Part shown: piece after piece, positions 1 through 10,538 of the stretch
How positions within the stretch are numbered: the first letter of the stretch is position 1
Layout of the letters: each line of letters opens with the position of its first letter
Source: Bog-473 sp963788585
GTDB taxonomy: Bacteria > Actinomycetota > Acidimicrobiia > Acidimicrobiales > RAAP-2
Direction of reading: 5' to 3'
NCBI GenBank assembly: GCA_963788585.1
Contig: CAWBHA010000004.1
Span: forward strand, 372,001-436,000
DNA length: 64,000 nt
Program-made: the position numbers and the translations under genes
The notes under the pieces: generated by a model
Databases searched by the model: none
The model's input: the letters and a program-made list of their open reading frames with translations, nothing else
What the model was told of the DNA's origin: nothing

Positions 1-939
1 CAGTTCTTCTCCTCCGACACCCAACTCGTGCCGGCGCTGCAGAACCACGAGATCGACATCATGAACCCGACCTCACTGAGCCTGTCCATCGTCCAGAACG
101 CCAACCAGGTGCCGAACATCACGAAGGCGACGGTTCCGGGCCTGGAGTTCGAACACATCGACTTCAACCAGGCTGACCCCTACCTGGCCAAGGTCCAGGT
201 CCGAGAGGCGATCGCCCACGGCGTCAACCGCTCCTCGATCATCGCCCGCACGGTCGGCCAGATCTCCAGCCAGATCAAGCCCCTGGGCAGCCGCATGCTG
301 ATGCCCACGCAGCAGGGTTACTCGGGCACCAACTACTCGTACGACACCTCGCTGTCGAACAACCTCATGAAGGAGGCCGGTTTCAAGAAGGGCTCCGACG
401 GCTACTGGCATCCGACCTATGGCCCGCAAAAGGGGAATGACCTGACGTTCACGATCCAGTCCACATCGGGTAACAGCATCCGCGCCCAGACCGAGGAGCT
501 GTTCCAGGCGGAGATGAAGGCCATCGGGATCAAGGTCAACATCCAGAACTACGACGCCAGCACCCTCTTCGGGACAAACTTTCCGAGCGGGACGTACCAG
601 ATCGGCGAGTTCGCGTGGTTCGCTACGCCATTCGTGTCCGGGAACCAGTCCATCTACTGCTCGTACACCAACACGAACAACTGCGGTGAGAACTGGACAC
701 ACTCGGCCGACTCGCAGGTCGACCAGCTCATGTCCGAGGGCATCTCCGCGCCGAGCCAGGCCAAAGAGAATTCGGACTTCAACGAGGCTGACTCCATCCT
801 CTGGCAGAACATGGTGACGCTGCCGCTGTACCAGCAGCCGGCATATTTTGCCTGGTCCAATAACCTCAAGGGCGTACTCCCGAACGCGTCGAACGACGGG
901 ATCACCTGGAACGCCCAGAACTGGACGCTCAGCTCGTAG
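1..939 (+). CDS. Oligopeptide ABC transporter substrate-binding protein, 5'-truncated
   Basis: The C-terminal part of an SBP_bac_5 (DppA/OppA-like) extracytoplasmic binding protein. The reading frame is open to base 1, so the N-terminus, lipobox or signal peptide lies outside the window. Family-like features are the VREAIAHGVNR segment near residue 65, the lobe sequence FTIQSTSGNSIRAQTEELFQAEMKAIGIKV, and a C-terminus ending in a tryptophan-rich stretch (WNAQNWTLSS). It should capture peptides or similar solutes and deliver them to the two permeases just downstream, which lie on the same strand after a strong hairpin. The family and transporter role are clear; the actual ligand (peptide, nickel, opine or glycan) cannot be told from sequence. 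Confidence 0.9.
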   Translation, partial: QFFSSDTQLVPALQNHEIDIMNPTSLSLSIVQNANQVPNITKATVPGLEFEHIDFNQADPYLAKVQVREAIAHGVNRSSIIARTVGQISSQIKPLGSRMLMPTQQGYSGTNYSYDTSLSNNLMKEAGFKKGSDGYWHPTYGPQKGNDLTFTIQSTSGNSIRAQTEELFQAEMKAIGIKVNIQNYDASTLFGTNFPSGTYQIGEFAWFATPFVSGNQSIYCSYTNTNNCGENWTHSADSQVDQLMSEGISAPSQAKENSDFNEADSILWQNMVTLPLYQQPAYFAWSNNLKGVLPNASNDGITWNAQNWTLSS

Positions 940-958
940 CGAGCTGACCCGCAGGCGC

Positions 959-996
959 GAGGAAGGGGCCGGCCAGCGATGGTCGGCCCCTTCCTC
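959..996 (+). terminator. Strong hairpin between binding protein and permease genes
   Basis: A perfect 13-base inverted repeat (GAGGAAGGGGCCG at 959-971, its complement at 984-996) encloses 12 bases, which can add four more pairs (one G-T) over a GCGA tetraloop. No U-run follows. It starts 20 bases after the binding-protein stop and ends 33 bases before the permease start. This is the usual place for a partial terminator or RNA-stabilising hairpin that keeps the binding protein more abundant than the membrane parts. Confidence 0.65.
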
Positions 997-1029
997 TGTT
1001 CCCGCCCCTTCCCAACCTAGGATTCGCGC

Positions 1030-2007
1030 ATGTTCGCCTACATCATTAGGCGCCTTCTGATCAGCATCGTCGTCCTCTTCTTCGCGACGATCCTGGTCTT
1101 CCTCCTCGTCGCCAGCTCGGGCAACCCGTTGGGACTCCTCTTGGCCAACCCGCACGTCGCCCACTCGACCATCGTCGCCCGGGAGAAGCTGCTGCATCTC
1201 AACGATCCCCTGCCGCAGCGCTACTGGATCTGGCTGACCGGCGCCCTCCACGGCAACCTGGGGACCACGATCAACGGCCAGGACGTGGCGTCCGAGATGG
1301 TGTCTCACCTGTTCGTGACGCTGCGCATGGTCATCATCGCCACGGTCATCGCCATAGCGATCGCCATCTTCCTCGGCGTCGTCGGGGCCGTCCGCCAGAA
1401 CAAGTTCACCGACCATGCGATCACGGTCACCAACTTCGTGCTCCTGGCAACCCCGGTCTTCGTCGTGGGACTGGCGCTCAAGGAGTTCGTGGCCATCCCC
1501 GTCAACCAGCACGTCGGGGCGACCGTCTTCTACACGGACGGAGAGCAAAGCCCGACGCTGAGCGGCTCCTTCTTCAGCCGGCTCCCCGACTACGCCGCAC
1601 ACACGGCGTTGCCGGTGCTGACGCTCATCCTGGTGTCGTATGCCTCGTGGGCCATCTACCAGCGTTCCTCGATGGTCGAGACGCTCGACGCGGACCACGT
1701 CCGCCTGGCCCGGGCCAAAGGCCTGAGCCGCCGGCGGGTGCTCGTGCGCCACGTCCTGCGCAACGCATTGATCCCGGTGACGACGGTGATCGCGTTGGAC
1801 TTCGCCGCCGTCCTCGGTGGCGCCATCTTGACCGAGATCGTCTTCGGCTGGCAGGGGCTCGGGCAGTGGTACGTGACCGGCGTGACCGACCTCGACGTGA
1901 ACGTCATGCTCGCCTACCTGTTGATCACGGCGACCTTCGTGATCCTGTTCAACCTGATCGCCGACATCCTCTACGGCGTGCTCGACCCGAGGATCCGCTA
2001 TGGCTGA
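1030..2007 (+). CDS. Oligopeptide ABC transporter permease (DppB/OppB type)
   Basis: A 325-residue inner-membrane permease. It opens with the DppB-family N-terminus MFAYIIRRLLISIVVLFFATILVFLL (first membrane helix), followed by about five more hydrophobic helices. The ABC-facing EAA-type loop is near residues 225-250 (DHVRLARAKGLSRRRVLVRHVLRNALIPV), a standard BPD_transp_1 signature. It pairs with the downstream DppC-like permease, overlapping its start by 8 bases, so the two are translationally coupled. Length and motif order fit the family. Substrate is inferred only from family membership. Confidence 0.93.
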   Translation: MFAYIIRRLLISIVVLFFATILVFLLVASSGNPLGLLLANPHVAHSTIVAREKLLHLNDPLPQRYWIWLTGALHGNLGTTINGQDVASEMVSHLFVTLRMVIIATVIAIAIAIFLGVVGAVRQNKFTDHAITVTNFVLLATPVFVVGLALKEFVAIPVNQHVGATVFYTDGEQSPTLSGSFFSRLPDYAAHTALPVLTLILVSYASWAIYQRSSMVETLDADHVRLARAKGLSRRRVLVRHVLRNALIPVTTVIALDFAAVLGGAILTEIVFGWQGLGQWYVTGVTDLDVNVMLAYLLITATFVILFNLIADILYGVLDPRIRYG

Positions 2008-2998
2008 GCCCTTCGAGGAGAACTTCTTCGTCCAGACGCCCGAGGCCGTCGCCGAGACCGAAGCGGGCATGCACACATTGGCGGTGCCGGGTGTCGCGGT
2101 GGGGTTGGGCGGGCCGGACGCCTATGGGCTCTCCGGCGAGGCCAAGAGCCAGTTCCGCATCGTCATCGGGCGCTTCTTCCACCAGCGCCTGGCCATGATC
2201 GGCCTCTCCACGTTCGCGCTCCTCGGGATCGCCTCGATAGTGGTCGGCCACTTCTGGCAATTCAGCTACTCGACGATCACCAACAACCTCAACGATCCGC
2301 CGTCCTGGACCAACCCCTTCGGCACGAACTCGATCGGGAACGACATGTTCGCCCAGGTCATGGCCGGGGTGGAGAAGGACATCGAGATCGCCCTGACCGT
2401 GGCTGCCATCGCGATGCTCATCGGCGTGACGATCGGCGCCATCGCCGGCTTCTACCGGGGCTGGATCGACTCTCTCCTCATGCGCTTCGTCGACCTCGTC
2501 TTGGTGCTGCCAGTCCTGGCCGTCCTGATCCTGCTGTCGAACAAGCTGGCCAAGCAGTCGAGCAATTGGTTCGGCCTGGCCCTGATCATCGGCCTGCTCT
2601 CGTGGACCTACGTCGCCCGGTTGGTACGGGCGGACTTCCTCTCGCTCCGGGAACGGGACTTCGTGGAGGCGTCCCGGGCGCTCGGCGCGACCAACCGTCG
2701 CATCATCGTCAAGCACATGCTGCCCAACGCCATAGGGCCCATCATCGTGAATGCGACCTTGACCGTTGCGCTGAGCATCATCTTGGAGTCGACCCTGTCG
2801 TTCCTCGGCCTGGGCGTCCAGCCACCAAGCGTTTCGCTCGGTCTCCTGGTGGACCAGGGTCAGGACTCGGCGACCACCGAGTGGTGGCTCTTCGTGTTCC
2901 CGGTGCTCTTCCTGATCATCCTCATTCTCTCGATCTTCCTCATCGGCGACGGCCTGCGCGAAGCGTTCGACCCCAAGAAGAGTCGGGTCAGGGCGTAA
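2000..2998 (+). CDS. Oligopeptide ABC transporter permease (DppC/OppC type)
   Basis: A 332-residue second permease. An unusually long cytoplasmic N-terminus of about 60 residues (FVQTPEAVAETEAGMHTLAVPG region) precedes the first helix, LAMIGLSTFALLGIASIVVG. The conserved DppC loop FGTNSIGNDMFAQVMAGVEKDIEI follows. The EAA-type coupling loop is DFVEASRALGATNRRIIVKHMLPNAIGPI near residue 220. Start ATG 2000 lies inside the end of the upstream permease gene. The stop at 2996-2998 directly abuts the GTG of the ATPase gene. Confidence 0.93.
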   Translation: MAEPFEENFFVQTPEAVAETEAGMHTLAVPGVAVGLGGPDAYGLSGEAKSQFRIVIGRFFHQRLAMIGLSTFALLGIASIVVGHFWQFSYSTITNNLNDPPSWTNPFGTNSIGNDMFAQVMAGVEKDIEIALTVAAIAMLIGVTIGAIAGFYRGWIDSLLMRFVDLVLVLPVLAVLILLSNKLAKQSSNWFGLALIIGLLSWTYVARLVRADFLSLRERDFVEASRALGATNRRIIVKHMLPNAIGPIIVNATLTVALSIILESTLSFLGLGVQPPSVSLGLLVDQGQDSATTEWWLFVFPVLFLIILILSIFLIGDGLREAFDPKKSRVRA

Positions 2999-4041
2999 GT
3001 GCCTGACCCGGCCCTACAGATCGAACATCTCGAGGTCGACTTCCGGACAAAGGACGGCGTCGTGCACGCGGTGCGGGGGATCGACTTCACTCTGGACCGC
3101 GGCGAAGTGCTGGGCATCGTCGGAGAGTCGGGTTCGGGCAAGTCCGTCACCGCGCTGGCAACCATGGGCCTTCTGCCCCGGACCGCGGAGGTGCGCGGCT
3201 CCATCCGCTTCCAGGGCCGCGAGCTGCTGGATCTCAAGGAAAAGCAGCTGACAGAAGTGCGTGGCACGGGGATCGCCATGATCTTCCAGGACCCGATGAC
3301 GTCGCTCAACCCCGTCTACACGATCGGGTGGCAGATCGTCGAGGCCATCAGGGCCCACCAGGATCTCTCCAAGGAGGCCGCACAAGCCCGCGCCGTCGAG
3401 CTGCTGGCCAAGGTGGGCATCCCCAACCCGGGCGAGCGGATCAACAGCTACCCGCACGAGTTCTCCGGCGGGATGCGCCAGCGTGCGGTCATCGCCATCG
3501 CCATGGCGAACGACCCGGAAGTGATCTTGGCCGACGAGCCCACGACGGCCCTCGACGTCACCGTCCAGGCGCAGGTCCTCGACTCGTTGAGGACCGCACT
3601 GCGCGAGACCGGCGCCGCACTCCTCCTCATCACCCACGACCTAGGTGTGATCGCCGGCCTGGCCGACCGCGTGCTGGTGATGTACGCCGGACGGCCGGTC
3701 GAGGTGGGAACAGCCGAGGACGTCTTCTACCGCCCGTCCATGCCCTACACGCTCGGCCTGCTCGGCTCGTTGCCGCGGCTCGACAGTGACGGGACGGAGC
3801 GCCTGCGCCAGATCCCGGGGGCCCCTCCTTCCATGCTCGGCGATCGCACCGGGTGCCCCTTCTCCCCGCGGTGCCCGCTGGCCACCGACTTGTGCCGCGA
3901 GAGCGAGCCCGATCTGGTGGTCGTGCCCTCGGTCACCTCCGACGAGGGCGAGCACCGGTCCGCCTGCCACTATGCGGAAGCGGTCGGGCGGGGCGACTAC
4001 GGGCGGGTGTTCTCCGACGGCGTGATCGACAACGTGGTCGG

Positions 4042-4045
<4 letters not shown>
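2999..4045 (+). CDS. Oligopeptide ABC transporter ATP-binding protein (DppD/OppD type)
   Basis: A 348-residue cytoplasmic ATPase. Walker A is GESGSGKS near residue 43, the ABC signature FSGGMRQRAVIAIAM near 158, Walker B VILADEPTTALD just after, and the H-loop ITHDLGV. The C-terminal oligo_HPY extension carries the cysteine-rich CPFSPRCPLATDLC segment typical of OppD/DppD. GTG start 2999 directly follows the permease stop. The 3' end overlaps the next ATPase gene by 4 bases (ATGA). It powers the importer as a heterodimer with that protein. Confidence 0.95.
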
Positions 4046-5043
<998 letters not shown>

Positions 5044-5749
5044 GCAGGCCCGACCCCGGGACTCCCCGCACCACGGCAGGTCACGGACGAAAGCCCAGCT
5101 CCGCCGGTGGATCGCCGAGGGCCCGTACCCCCGCAACGCGGTCTGGTGAATGGGTGAGGGATAGCCCTTGTTCCGCTCGAAGCCGTAGGGCGGGAAGTGG
5201 CTCGCTTCGTCTCGCATCATGCGGTCCCGTACGACCTTGGCCAGCACGGAGGCCGCAGCCACCGAGGCGCACTTGGCGTCCCCGTCGACGATGGGCCTCA
5301 CCGCTCCGGCGAAGGGATCCTCCCGATGGCGCAACAGGTCGAACGGCCCGTCCACGAGGACGGCGTCAGGCGTCTGGTCCAGACCTTCGAGGGCCCTGCG
5401 TGCAGCGACGCGCAGCGCCTCGGTCATGCCCCACTCGTCACACTCCGCGGGCGTCGCGTGCCCGACCGCCCAGGACGCACACCACGCACCGACCGACTCG
5501 AAGATCTCCTCGCGGCGACCCTCGCTCAGCATCTTGGAGTCCCGGAGCCACGCCGGCATGGTGCGCAGCTGGACGCGTGGGCGCACGATGGCGACGCCGA
5601 CCGTGAGCGGGCCGGCCCAGGCGCCTCGCCCCACCTCGTCCAGCCCCGCGACCGACTGGTAACCCTGTGCGCGGAGGCGGCGCTCTTCCTTGAGGTCCGG
5701 GGAGCAGACGGTCACAAAGCCGGAACCAGCGGCCTCATACCATGGGGGT

Positions 5750-5989
5750 GTGAGCACCGACGGGGGGGACGCGCTTGACCCGAATGCACGGTCTCCGCTC
5801 GTACCAGGCACCAAGGTGGACGTGCGCAACCGCTACCAGGGCACGTGGGTGCGCGGCTTCGAGGTCGCGGAGGTCAGCCCCGACGGGTATCGCATCCGTC
5901 GCATGTCCGATGGGAGCACCCTGGGTGAGCTCTTCTCCCGGGACGACGTCCGCCGGGAGCGGACGCGCCAAGGCTTCTGGTGGCACTGA
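5750..5989 (+). CDS. Small conserved actinobacterial protein of unknown function
   Basis: A 79-residue protein with no signal peptide or membrane segment. After a short acidic leader, the core (GTKVDVRNRYQGTWVRGFEVAEVSPDGYRIRRMSDGS) reads like a small beta-barrel (SH3/Tudor-like) fold: alternating hydrophobics, a GxKVxVR opening and a final basic Trp-Trp-His tail. GTG 5750 was chosen because the core and a plausible upstream GGGGGTG element fit; the open frame continues to 5690. It is divergent from rnhB. I do not recognise a named family and assign no function. Confidence 0.65.
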   Translation: MSTDGGDALDPNARSPLVPGTKVDVRNRYQGTWVRGFEVAEVSPDGYRIRRMSDGSTLGELFSRDDVRRERTRQGFWWH

Positions 5990-5992
5990 GGC

Positions 5993-6292
5993 TCAGTCCC
6001 TTCCGGCCTTCAGCACGCCGTCGATGTAATCGTCGATGGGGATGGCCGAGAGCGTGAGCGTCTTGAGCGTGCCGCGCGAACCCAGGACCAACGCGACCCG
6101 GGCCATGGTCGTCTCGTCGGGGGCGTCGAGCACGGTGCAGAAGTCGTACTGCCCGAGAAGCGCCCATTGCGCGACGACACGTACGCCCATGGCCTCCACC
6201 TCGGCATTCACCGCCTTCAGGCGGTCGGGGTTCTCCGTCAACGTCGACGCCCCGTCGGGCCCCACGGTGGAGAGCATGAGGAACGTGGCCAT
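5993..6292 (-). CDS. GYD domain protein
   Basis: A 99-residue ferredoxin-like alpha/beta-barrel protein. It contains the family motif GQYDFCTVLDAPDETTMARVALVLGSRGTLKTLTLSAIP, where GxYD and the TxTL strand define the GYD family (relatives of small dimeric barrel proteins). Biochemical role is unknown for the family. ATG start at 6292. It sits between the small protein gene on the other strand (3-base gap) and an acyl-CoA synthetase gene. Confidence 0.85.
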   Translation of the reverse strand: MATFLMLSTVGPDGASTLTENPDRLKAVNAEVEAMGVRVVAQWALLGQYDFCTVLDAPDETTMARVALVLGSRGTLKTLTLSAIPIDDYIDGVLKAGRD

Positions 6293-6342
6293 GCGATCAA
6301 CCTACCCCAGCCTTGGGCCGGTTCCGCGGCCCGACGCCTCCC

Positions 6343-7845
6343 TCAGCGCAACTGAGACCGGACGACCTTGCCCAGCGCATTGCGTGGCAGGACTTCCACG
6401 AGACGGATGTCGCGGGGACACTTGAACGTCTCCAACTGGGTGGCCGCCAACTCGCGGAGCGACACCAAGTCGGGGTCCCCGACCACGAAGGCCACCACTG
6501 TCTCGCCCCATTCCTCCGAGGGCACCCCGACCACCGCCACCTCCGCCACACCGTGGTGGCGGGCCAGGACCGCCTCCACCTCCGCCGGGTAGACGTTGTG
6601 TCCGCCCGTGATGATCAACTCGGTCCGGCGGCCCCGGATGGTGACGAAGCCATCGTCGGAGAGCGACACCAGATCGCCCGTCGGGAACCACGCGTCCGGA
6701 CCGATGGCCTCGCCACGACCCCAGTAGCCGCGACACAACGACGGCCCACGCACGTGCAGCTCACCCACCCCGTGCTCGTCGGGGTCCTCGACCGCCGCCT
6801 CCACCCCGGGCAAGGGGACGCCGACGGACCCGGGACGGCGCTCGCCGACCAGGGGATTCGAGAGGGTCAAGAGGGTCTCGGTCATGCCGTAGCGTTCGAG
6901 GACCTCGACGCCGGCGTCGGCCAGTTGGTGCCAGAGATCGGCCCCGAGGGCAGCTGAGCCGGAGACGCAGAGGCGCAGCGTCGCCAAGTCCCCCGCCCGG
7001 CCGGTCGCGGCGAGCCTGTGGTACATGGTCGGGACACCGAAGAACATGGTGGTGGCCCCGCTCGTGGCGGCATCGAGGACGGCGTCCTCCGCGAACCGGT
7101 CGAACAGGGCCACGGAGGCGCCGGCCGCAAGCGCGCCGAAGAGCCCGGCCACAAGGCCGTGCACGTGGAACAGGGGGAGGCTCAGGATGAGCCGGTCCTC
7201 GGGGCTCCAGTCCCAGGCCGACACCAGGGAGGACGCGCCCGCCACCAGCGACCCGTGGGTGTGGACGGCACCCTTCGGCTTCCCCGTGGTGCCCGAGGTG
7301 TAGACGATCAGCGCGTCATCGCTGGGTACCAGATCAGCGTGCGCACCCGCAGCCCCGACGCTCCCTGCTGCGCCTGGCGCATCGGCGGTTGCCGCCGCCG
7401 CGGCCGCGAAAGCGTCGACGGGCAGCACGGTCGATGTCACCTCGGGGCCGAACAGGTCGTCTCGGTCGGTGATCGCGACCACCGGCCTGGCGTCACCGAT
7501 CACGTAGGAGACCTCCTGCGGGGTCGCCGAGGGGCTGACCGGCACGAGCACCGCCCCGGCGTGCAGGACAGCGAGAAGGACCTGTACGGATTCGGGCGTC
7601 GGCCGGGCACTCCACACGACACGGTCAGCCTTGGTGACGCCGCGGTCGGCGAGAAACCTGGCCATCCGCACGACGCGTTGCGCCAGCGCAGCAGCGTCGA
7701 TCACACGCCAGGGATCCTTCCCGTCGACGAGCACGGGTCGTCCGGGGTGCGAGGACCAGTGTCCTGCCCAGATCTCGGGCAACGTCGGTGCCGATCCGCG
7801 GGGCGGCGACTCCGCCCAACGACCGGGAGGGACGAGCGCCCTCAC
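6343..7845 (-). CDS. Acyl-CoA synthetase, malonyl-CoA synthetase (MatB)-like
   Basis: A 500-residue ANL-superfamily enzyme that activates a carboxylate by adenylation and transfers it to CoA. The AMP-binding P-loop YTSGTTGKPKGAVHTH is near residue 190. LPLFHVHGL, LCVSGSAALGADLW, EVLERYGMTET and the hinge RRTELIITGGHNVYPAEVE follow in order, and the C-terminal catalytic lysine lies in LPRNALGKVVRSQLR. FHVHGL, the SGSAxL segment and ERYGMTETLLTLSNP resemble MatB malonyl/methylmalonyl-CoA synthetases more than long-chain FadD proteins. An alanine-rich insertion (FAAAAAATADAPGAAGSVGAAGA) interrupts the N-domain. GTG start 7845 is 32 bases from the divergent mannosidase. Exact substrate is inferred. 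Confidence 0.9.
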   Translation of the reverse strand: MRALVPPGRWAESPPRGSAPTLPEIWAGHWSSHPGRPVLVDGKDPWRVIDAAALAQRVVRMARFLADRGVTKADRVVWSARPTPESVQVLLAVLHAGAVLVPVSPSATPQEVSYVIGDARPVVAITDRDDLFGPEVTSTVLPVDAFAAAAAATADAPGAAGSVGAAGAHADLVPSDDALIVYTSGTTGKPKGAVHTHGSLVAGASSLVSAWDWSPEDRLILSLPLFHVHGLVAGLFGALAAGASVALFDRFAEDAVLDAATSGATTMFFGVPTMYHRLAATGRAGDLATLRLCVSGSAALGADLWHQLADAGVEVLERYGMTETLLTLSNPLVGERRPGSVGVPLPGVEAAVEDPDEHGVGELHVRGPSLCRGYWGRGEAIGPDAWFPTGDLVSLSDDGFVTIRGRRTELIITGGHNVYPAEVEAVLARHHGVAEVAVVGVPSEEWGETVVAFVVGDPDLVSLRELAATQLETFKCPRDIRLVEVLPRNALGKVVRSQLR

Positions 7846-7877
7846 CGACCGGGACCGTTCGTCATAGTCTGGCGGTC

Positions 7878-10538
7878 ATGACCGCCCGCCGGATTGCCAT
7901 CGTTCCGCACACGCACTGGGACCGGGAATGGTACAAGTCCTACCAGGACTTCCGACTGGCGCTCGTCGAACTGATCGACACGCTGATCCCTCTCCTCGAG
8001 CGCGACGCGAGCTACCCCCACTTCATGCTCGACGGGCAGATGGCCGTGGTCGACGACTACCTCGAGATCCGTCCGGAGGCCGAGGGGCGGTTGCGTGCGT
8101 TGGCTGCGGCGGGCCGGCTGAGCATGGGCCCCTGGTACATCCTGATGGACGAGTTCCTGGCCTCGGGTGAGACCATCGTGCGGAACCTCCAGATGGGCCT
8201 GGTGAGGGGCGCTGCCTTCGGGGGCGTGATGGACGTCGGGTACCTCCCGGACATGTTCGGTCACATCGCGCAGATGCCACAGATCCTGCGTCTCGCCGGG
8301 TTCCGTGATGCCGTCGTCTGGCGCGGTGTGCCGTCGCAGGTGACAAAGAACGCCTTCGTCTGGGAAGCACCGGACGGCTCGGCCGTCCGCGCCGAGTACC
8401 TCCCCGTGGGTTACGGCAACGGCGCCGCCCTGCCCGACGACGCCAAGGGGCTCATCCGCCGGACCCAAGACAACGTGGCCGAGGTGGCTGACTTCCTGAC
8501 GGGGGTGGGCGACCTGCTGTGCATGAACGGATCGGACCACCTCATGCCGCAGCCCTGGCTCGGGCGAGTCGTGGCCGAGGCCAACGACCTCCAGGACGAG
8601 TTCCAGTTCGAGGTGACCTCTCTCCCTCACTACCTGGCCGGCGCGACCAGAGAGGGTCTCACGGTCGTGCAGGGAGAACTCCGGTCGGGCTTCCGTTCCA
8701 ACATGCTGATGGGCGTCACCTCGAACCGCGTCGACGTGAAGCGCCAAGGCGCACGGGCCGAACGCGAGCTCGAGCGCCGAGCCGAACCCATGGCAGCTCT
8801 GTTCCAGGGGCCCTCGGCGTACCCGTACCCCCTGCTCGAGTTGGCCTGGCTGGAGATGGTGCGGAACTCGGCCCACGACTCCATTTGCGCCTGCTCGGTC
8901 GACGACGTGGTGGACGCCGTCCTGCACCGCTACGCGGAGGCGCGAGACATCGCCTCCGGTCTGGCCGACAGGGCCATGAGAGCCTTCGCCCGTTCCCTGG
9001 CCGAACCTGGCCCGACGGTCTTGAACCTCTCGCAGCGACCGCGCTCCGGTGTCCTCGAGCTGGTCGTCCCGGCAGACGGCCCAGCGGCGACGAACGTGCA
9101 GGTGCTCTCCGAGCGGTCCGGAATGCCCGGTTCGATGGTGCTGGACGCCGACACGGTGCGCACGGTGCTGGGAATGATGCAGGGCCCGAGGATCAGCGAC
9201 GACGCCTGGATCCATGATGTGCGCATCGACGACACAGAGGACGGCTTCGACATCACTATCGCAGTCGGGACAGAGGAGAAGCCGGACGTGCCGATCGCCG
9301 AGGCCAAGCAGGACGTGTACACCCGCCTTGGGGCGCGACCCGACTCCGTGGTGCGAGTCGCGATGGACCAACCGTCGACGCGCAAGATCGTCGCCCGGAC
9401 GGACGAGGTGGAGAGCTACGGATGGGCTGCCTTCGCCGCAGCACCGCTCGAGAACCCGGTCGAGGCCACGGAAGCCGAAGGCTCCGTCCTGCTCTCCAAC
9501 GGCTTGGTGGACGTGGCGATCGACCCGGCGGACGGCACCTTCGCCGTCGATGGCAGGCCCGGTCATGGGCGGCTGGTGGACGGAGGCGATCTCGGCGACT
9601 CCTACAATTATTCGCCGCCCCGGCAGGATTCGTTCGTCGACACTCCGGACGCCGTCTCGGTAGGCGTCGACGAGCGCGGTCCGGTACGGGCCCGGGCTCG
9701 CATCGTCGCGACGTACACCTGGCCGGATCATGTCGACGGCTCCTCGCAGGCGCGGGTGGGCGCACAGCAACTCGACGTCGAGACAGTGGTAGAGCTCGCT
9801 GCGGACGACGCCACGGTGCGCGTCACGACGTCATTCGTGAACCCGAGTGGTGACCACCGGCTCCGGGTCCACCTACCCCTACCCGAGCCTGCGACGCACT
9901 CGGTGGCAGAGAGCGCCTTTACCGTCGTGACCCGCGGGCTCACGGCCGAGGGTCGTCCGGACGAGTTCGGCCTTCCGACGGCGCCGGCGAATCGCTTCGT
10001 GACCGCGGGTCGGCTCACCGTCGTCCACGACGGCGTCTGTGAGTACGAGCTCGTCGACATCGACCACGCCCACGCCCACACGCTCGCGCTCACGGTGGTC
10101 CGGTCCACCGGCATGCTCTCGCGCCTCGGAATGGCGTATCGGCCCTTCCCGGCCGGCCCGATGACACCGGTCGAGGGCCTGCAGATGCGCGGGAAGCGGA
10201 TCACGCTCCGCTATGCACTGGCGCTTGACTGTGACGACCCCTACGGGCTGGCTGACGACGTCCTGCTGCCGCTGGAGGTCGTGACGAGCCTGGGCGGCGG
10301 CCCGCGTCCCGGTTCGGGCAGCGAGCTCACCGTCGACGCCGCGGAGGTCAGTGCGCTCCATCGGGTGGGCGGGGTGCTCGAGCTGCGTGTCTACAACCCC
10401 ACCGAGCGACCCACGACGGTCACCATCCCCGGACGATCGGGCTGGCTGGTCGACCTGCGCGGTTACCCGCAGGAGCACTTCGAAGGCACTTTCGGGCTAC
10501 GCCCGTTCGGGATCGCGACCGCCAGGCTGCACGACTGA
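7878..10538 (+). CDS. Glycoside hydrolase family 38 alpha-mannosidase
   Basis: An 886-residue cytoplasmic GH38 retaining alpha-mannosidase. The zinc-site motif HTHWDREWY is at residues 11-19. The catalytic region GYLPDMFGHIAQMPQILRLAG holds the nucleophile-type Asp near residue 120, and MNGSDHLMPQPW follows near 215. The rest is the large beta-rich C-terminal domain of GH38. Full-length resemblance is closest to the MngB/bacterial class (mannosylglycerate or N-glycan type substrates) rather than lysosomal enzymes. ATG 7878 begins directly with the conserved sequence; an upstream in-frame extension was rejected. The last 42 bases overlap the convergent cyclase gene. No transporter or regulator neighbour indicates the physiological substrate. 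Confidence 0.92.
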   Translation: MTARRIAIVPHTHWDREWYKSYQDFRLALVELIDTLIPLLERDASYPHFMLDGQMAVVDDYLEIRPEAEGRLRALAAAGRLSMGPWYILMDEFLASGETIVRNLQMGLVRGAAFGGVMDVGYLPDMFGHIAQMPQILRLAGFRDAVVWRGVPSQVTKNAFVWEAPDGSAVRAEYLPVGYGNGAALPDDAKGLIRRTQDNVAEVADFLTGVGDLLCMNGSDHLMPQPWLGRVVAEANDLQDEFQFEVTSLPHYLAGATREGLTVVQGELRSGFRSNMLMGVTSNRVDVKRQGARAERELERRAEPMAALFQGPSAYPYPLLELAWLEMVRNSAHDSICACSVDDVVDAVLHRYAEARDIASGLADRAMRAFARSLAEPGPTVLNLSQRPRSGVLELVVPADGPAATNVQVLSERSGMPGSMVLDADTVRTVLGMMQGPRISDDAWIHDVRIDDTEDGFDITIAVGTEEKPDVPIAEAKQDVYTRLGARPDSVVRVAMDQPSTRKIVARTDEVESYGWAAFAAAPLENPVEATEAEGSVLLSNGLVDVAIDPADGTFAVDGRPGHGRLVDGGDLGDSYNYSPPRQDSFVDTPDAVSVGVDERGPVRARARIVATYTWPDHVDGSSQARVGAQQLDVETVVELAADDATVRVTTSFVNPSGDHRLRVHLPLPEPATHSVAESAFTVVTRGLTAEGRPDEFGLPTAPANRFVTAGRLTVVHDGVCEYELVDIDHAHAHTLALTVVRSTGMLSRLGMAYRPFPAGPMTPVEGLQMRGKRITLRYALALDCDDPYGLADDVLLPLEVVTSLGGGPRPGSGSELTVDAAEVSALHRVGGVLELRVYNPTERPTTVTIPGRSGWLVDLRGYPQEHFEGTFGLRPFGIATARLHD

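Noticed and set aside
73..2076. Long minus-strand open frame (667 codons) across the binding-protein and permease genes
   Set aside because: Composition is Asp/Arg/Val/Gly/His-rich with no motifs, a typical antisense shadow of a high-GC gene; the plus-strand ABC genes have clear family motifs.
7842..9770. 642-codon minus-strand frame over the mannosidase gene
   Set aside because: Antisense shadow; the plus-strand GH38 product is unambiguous.
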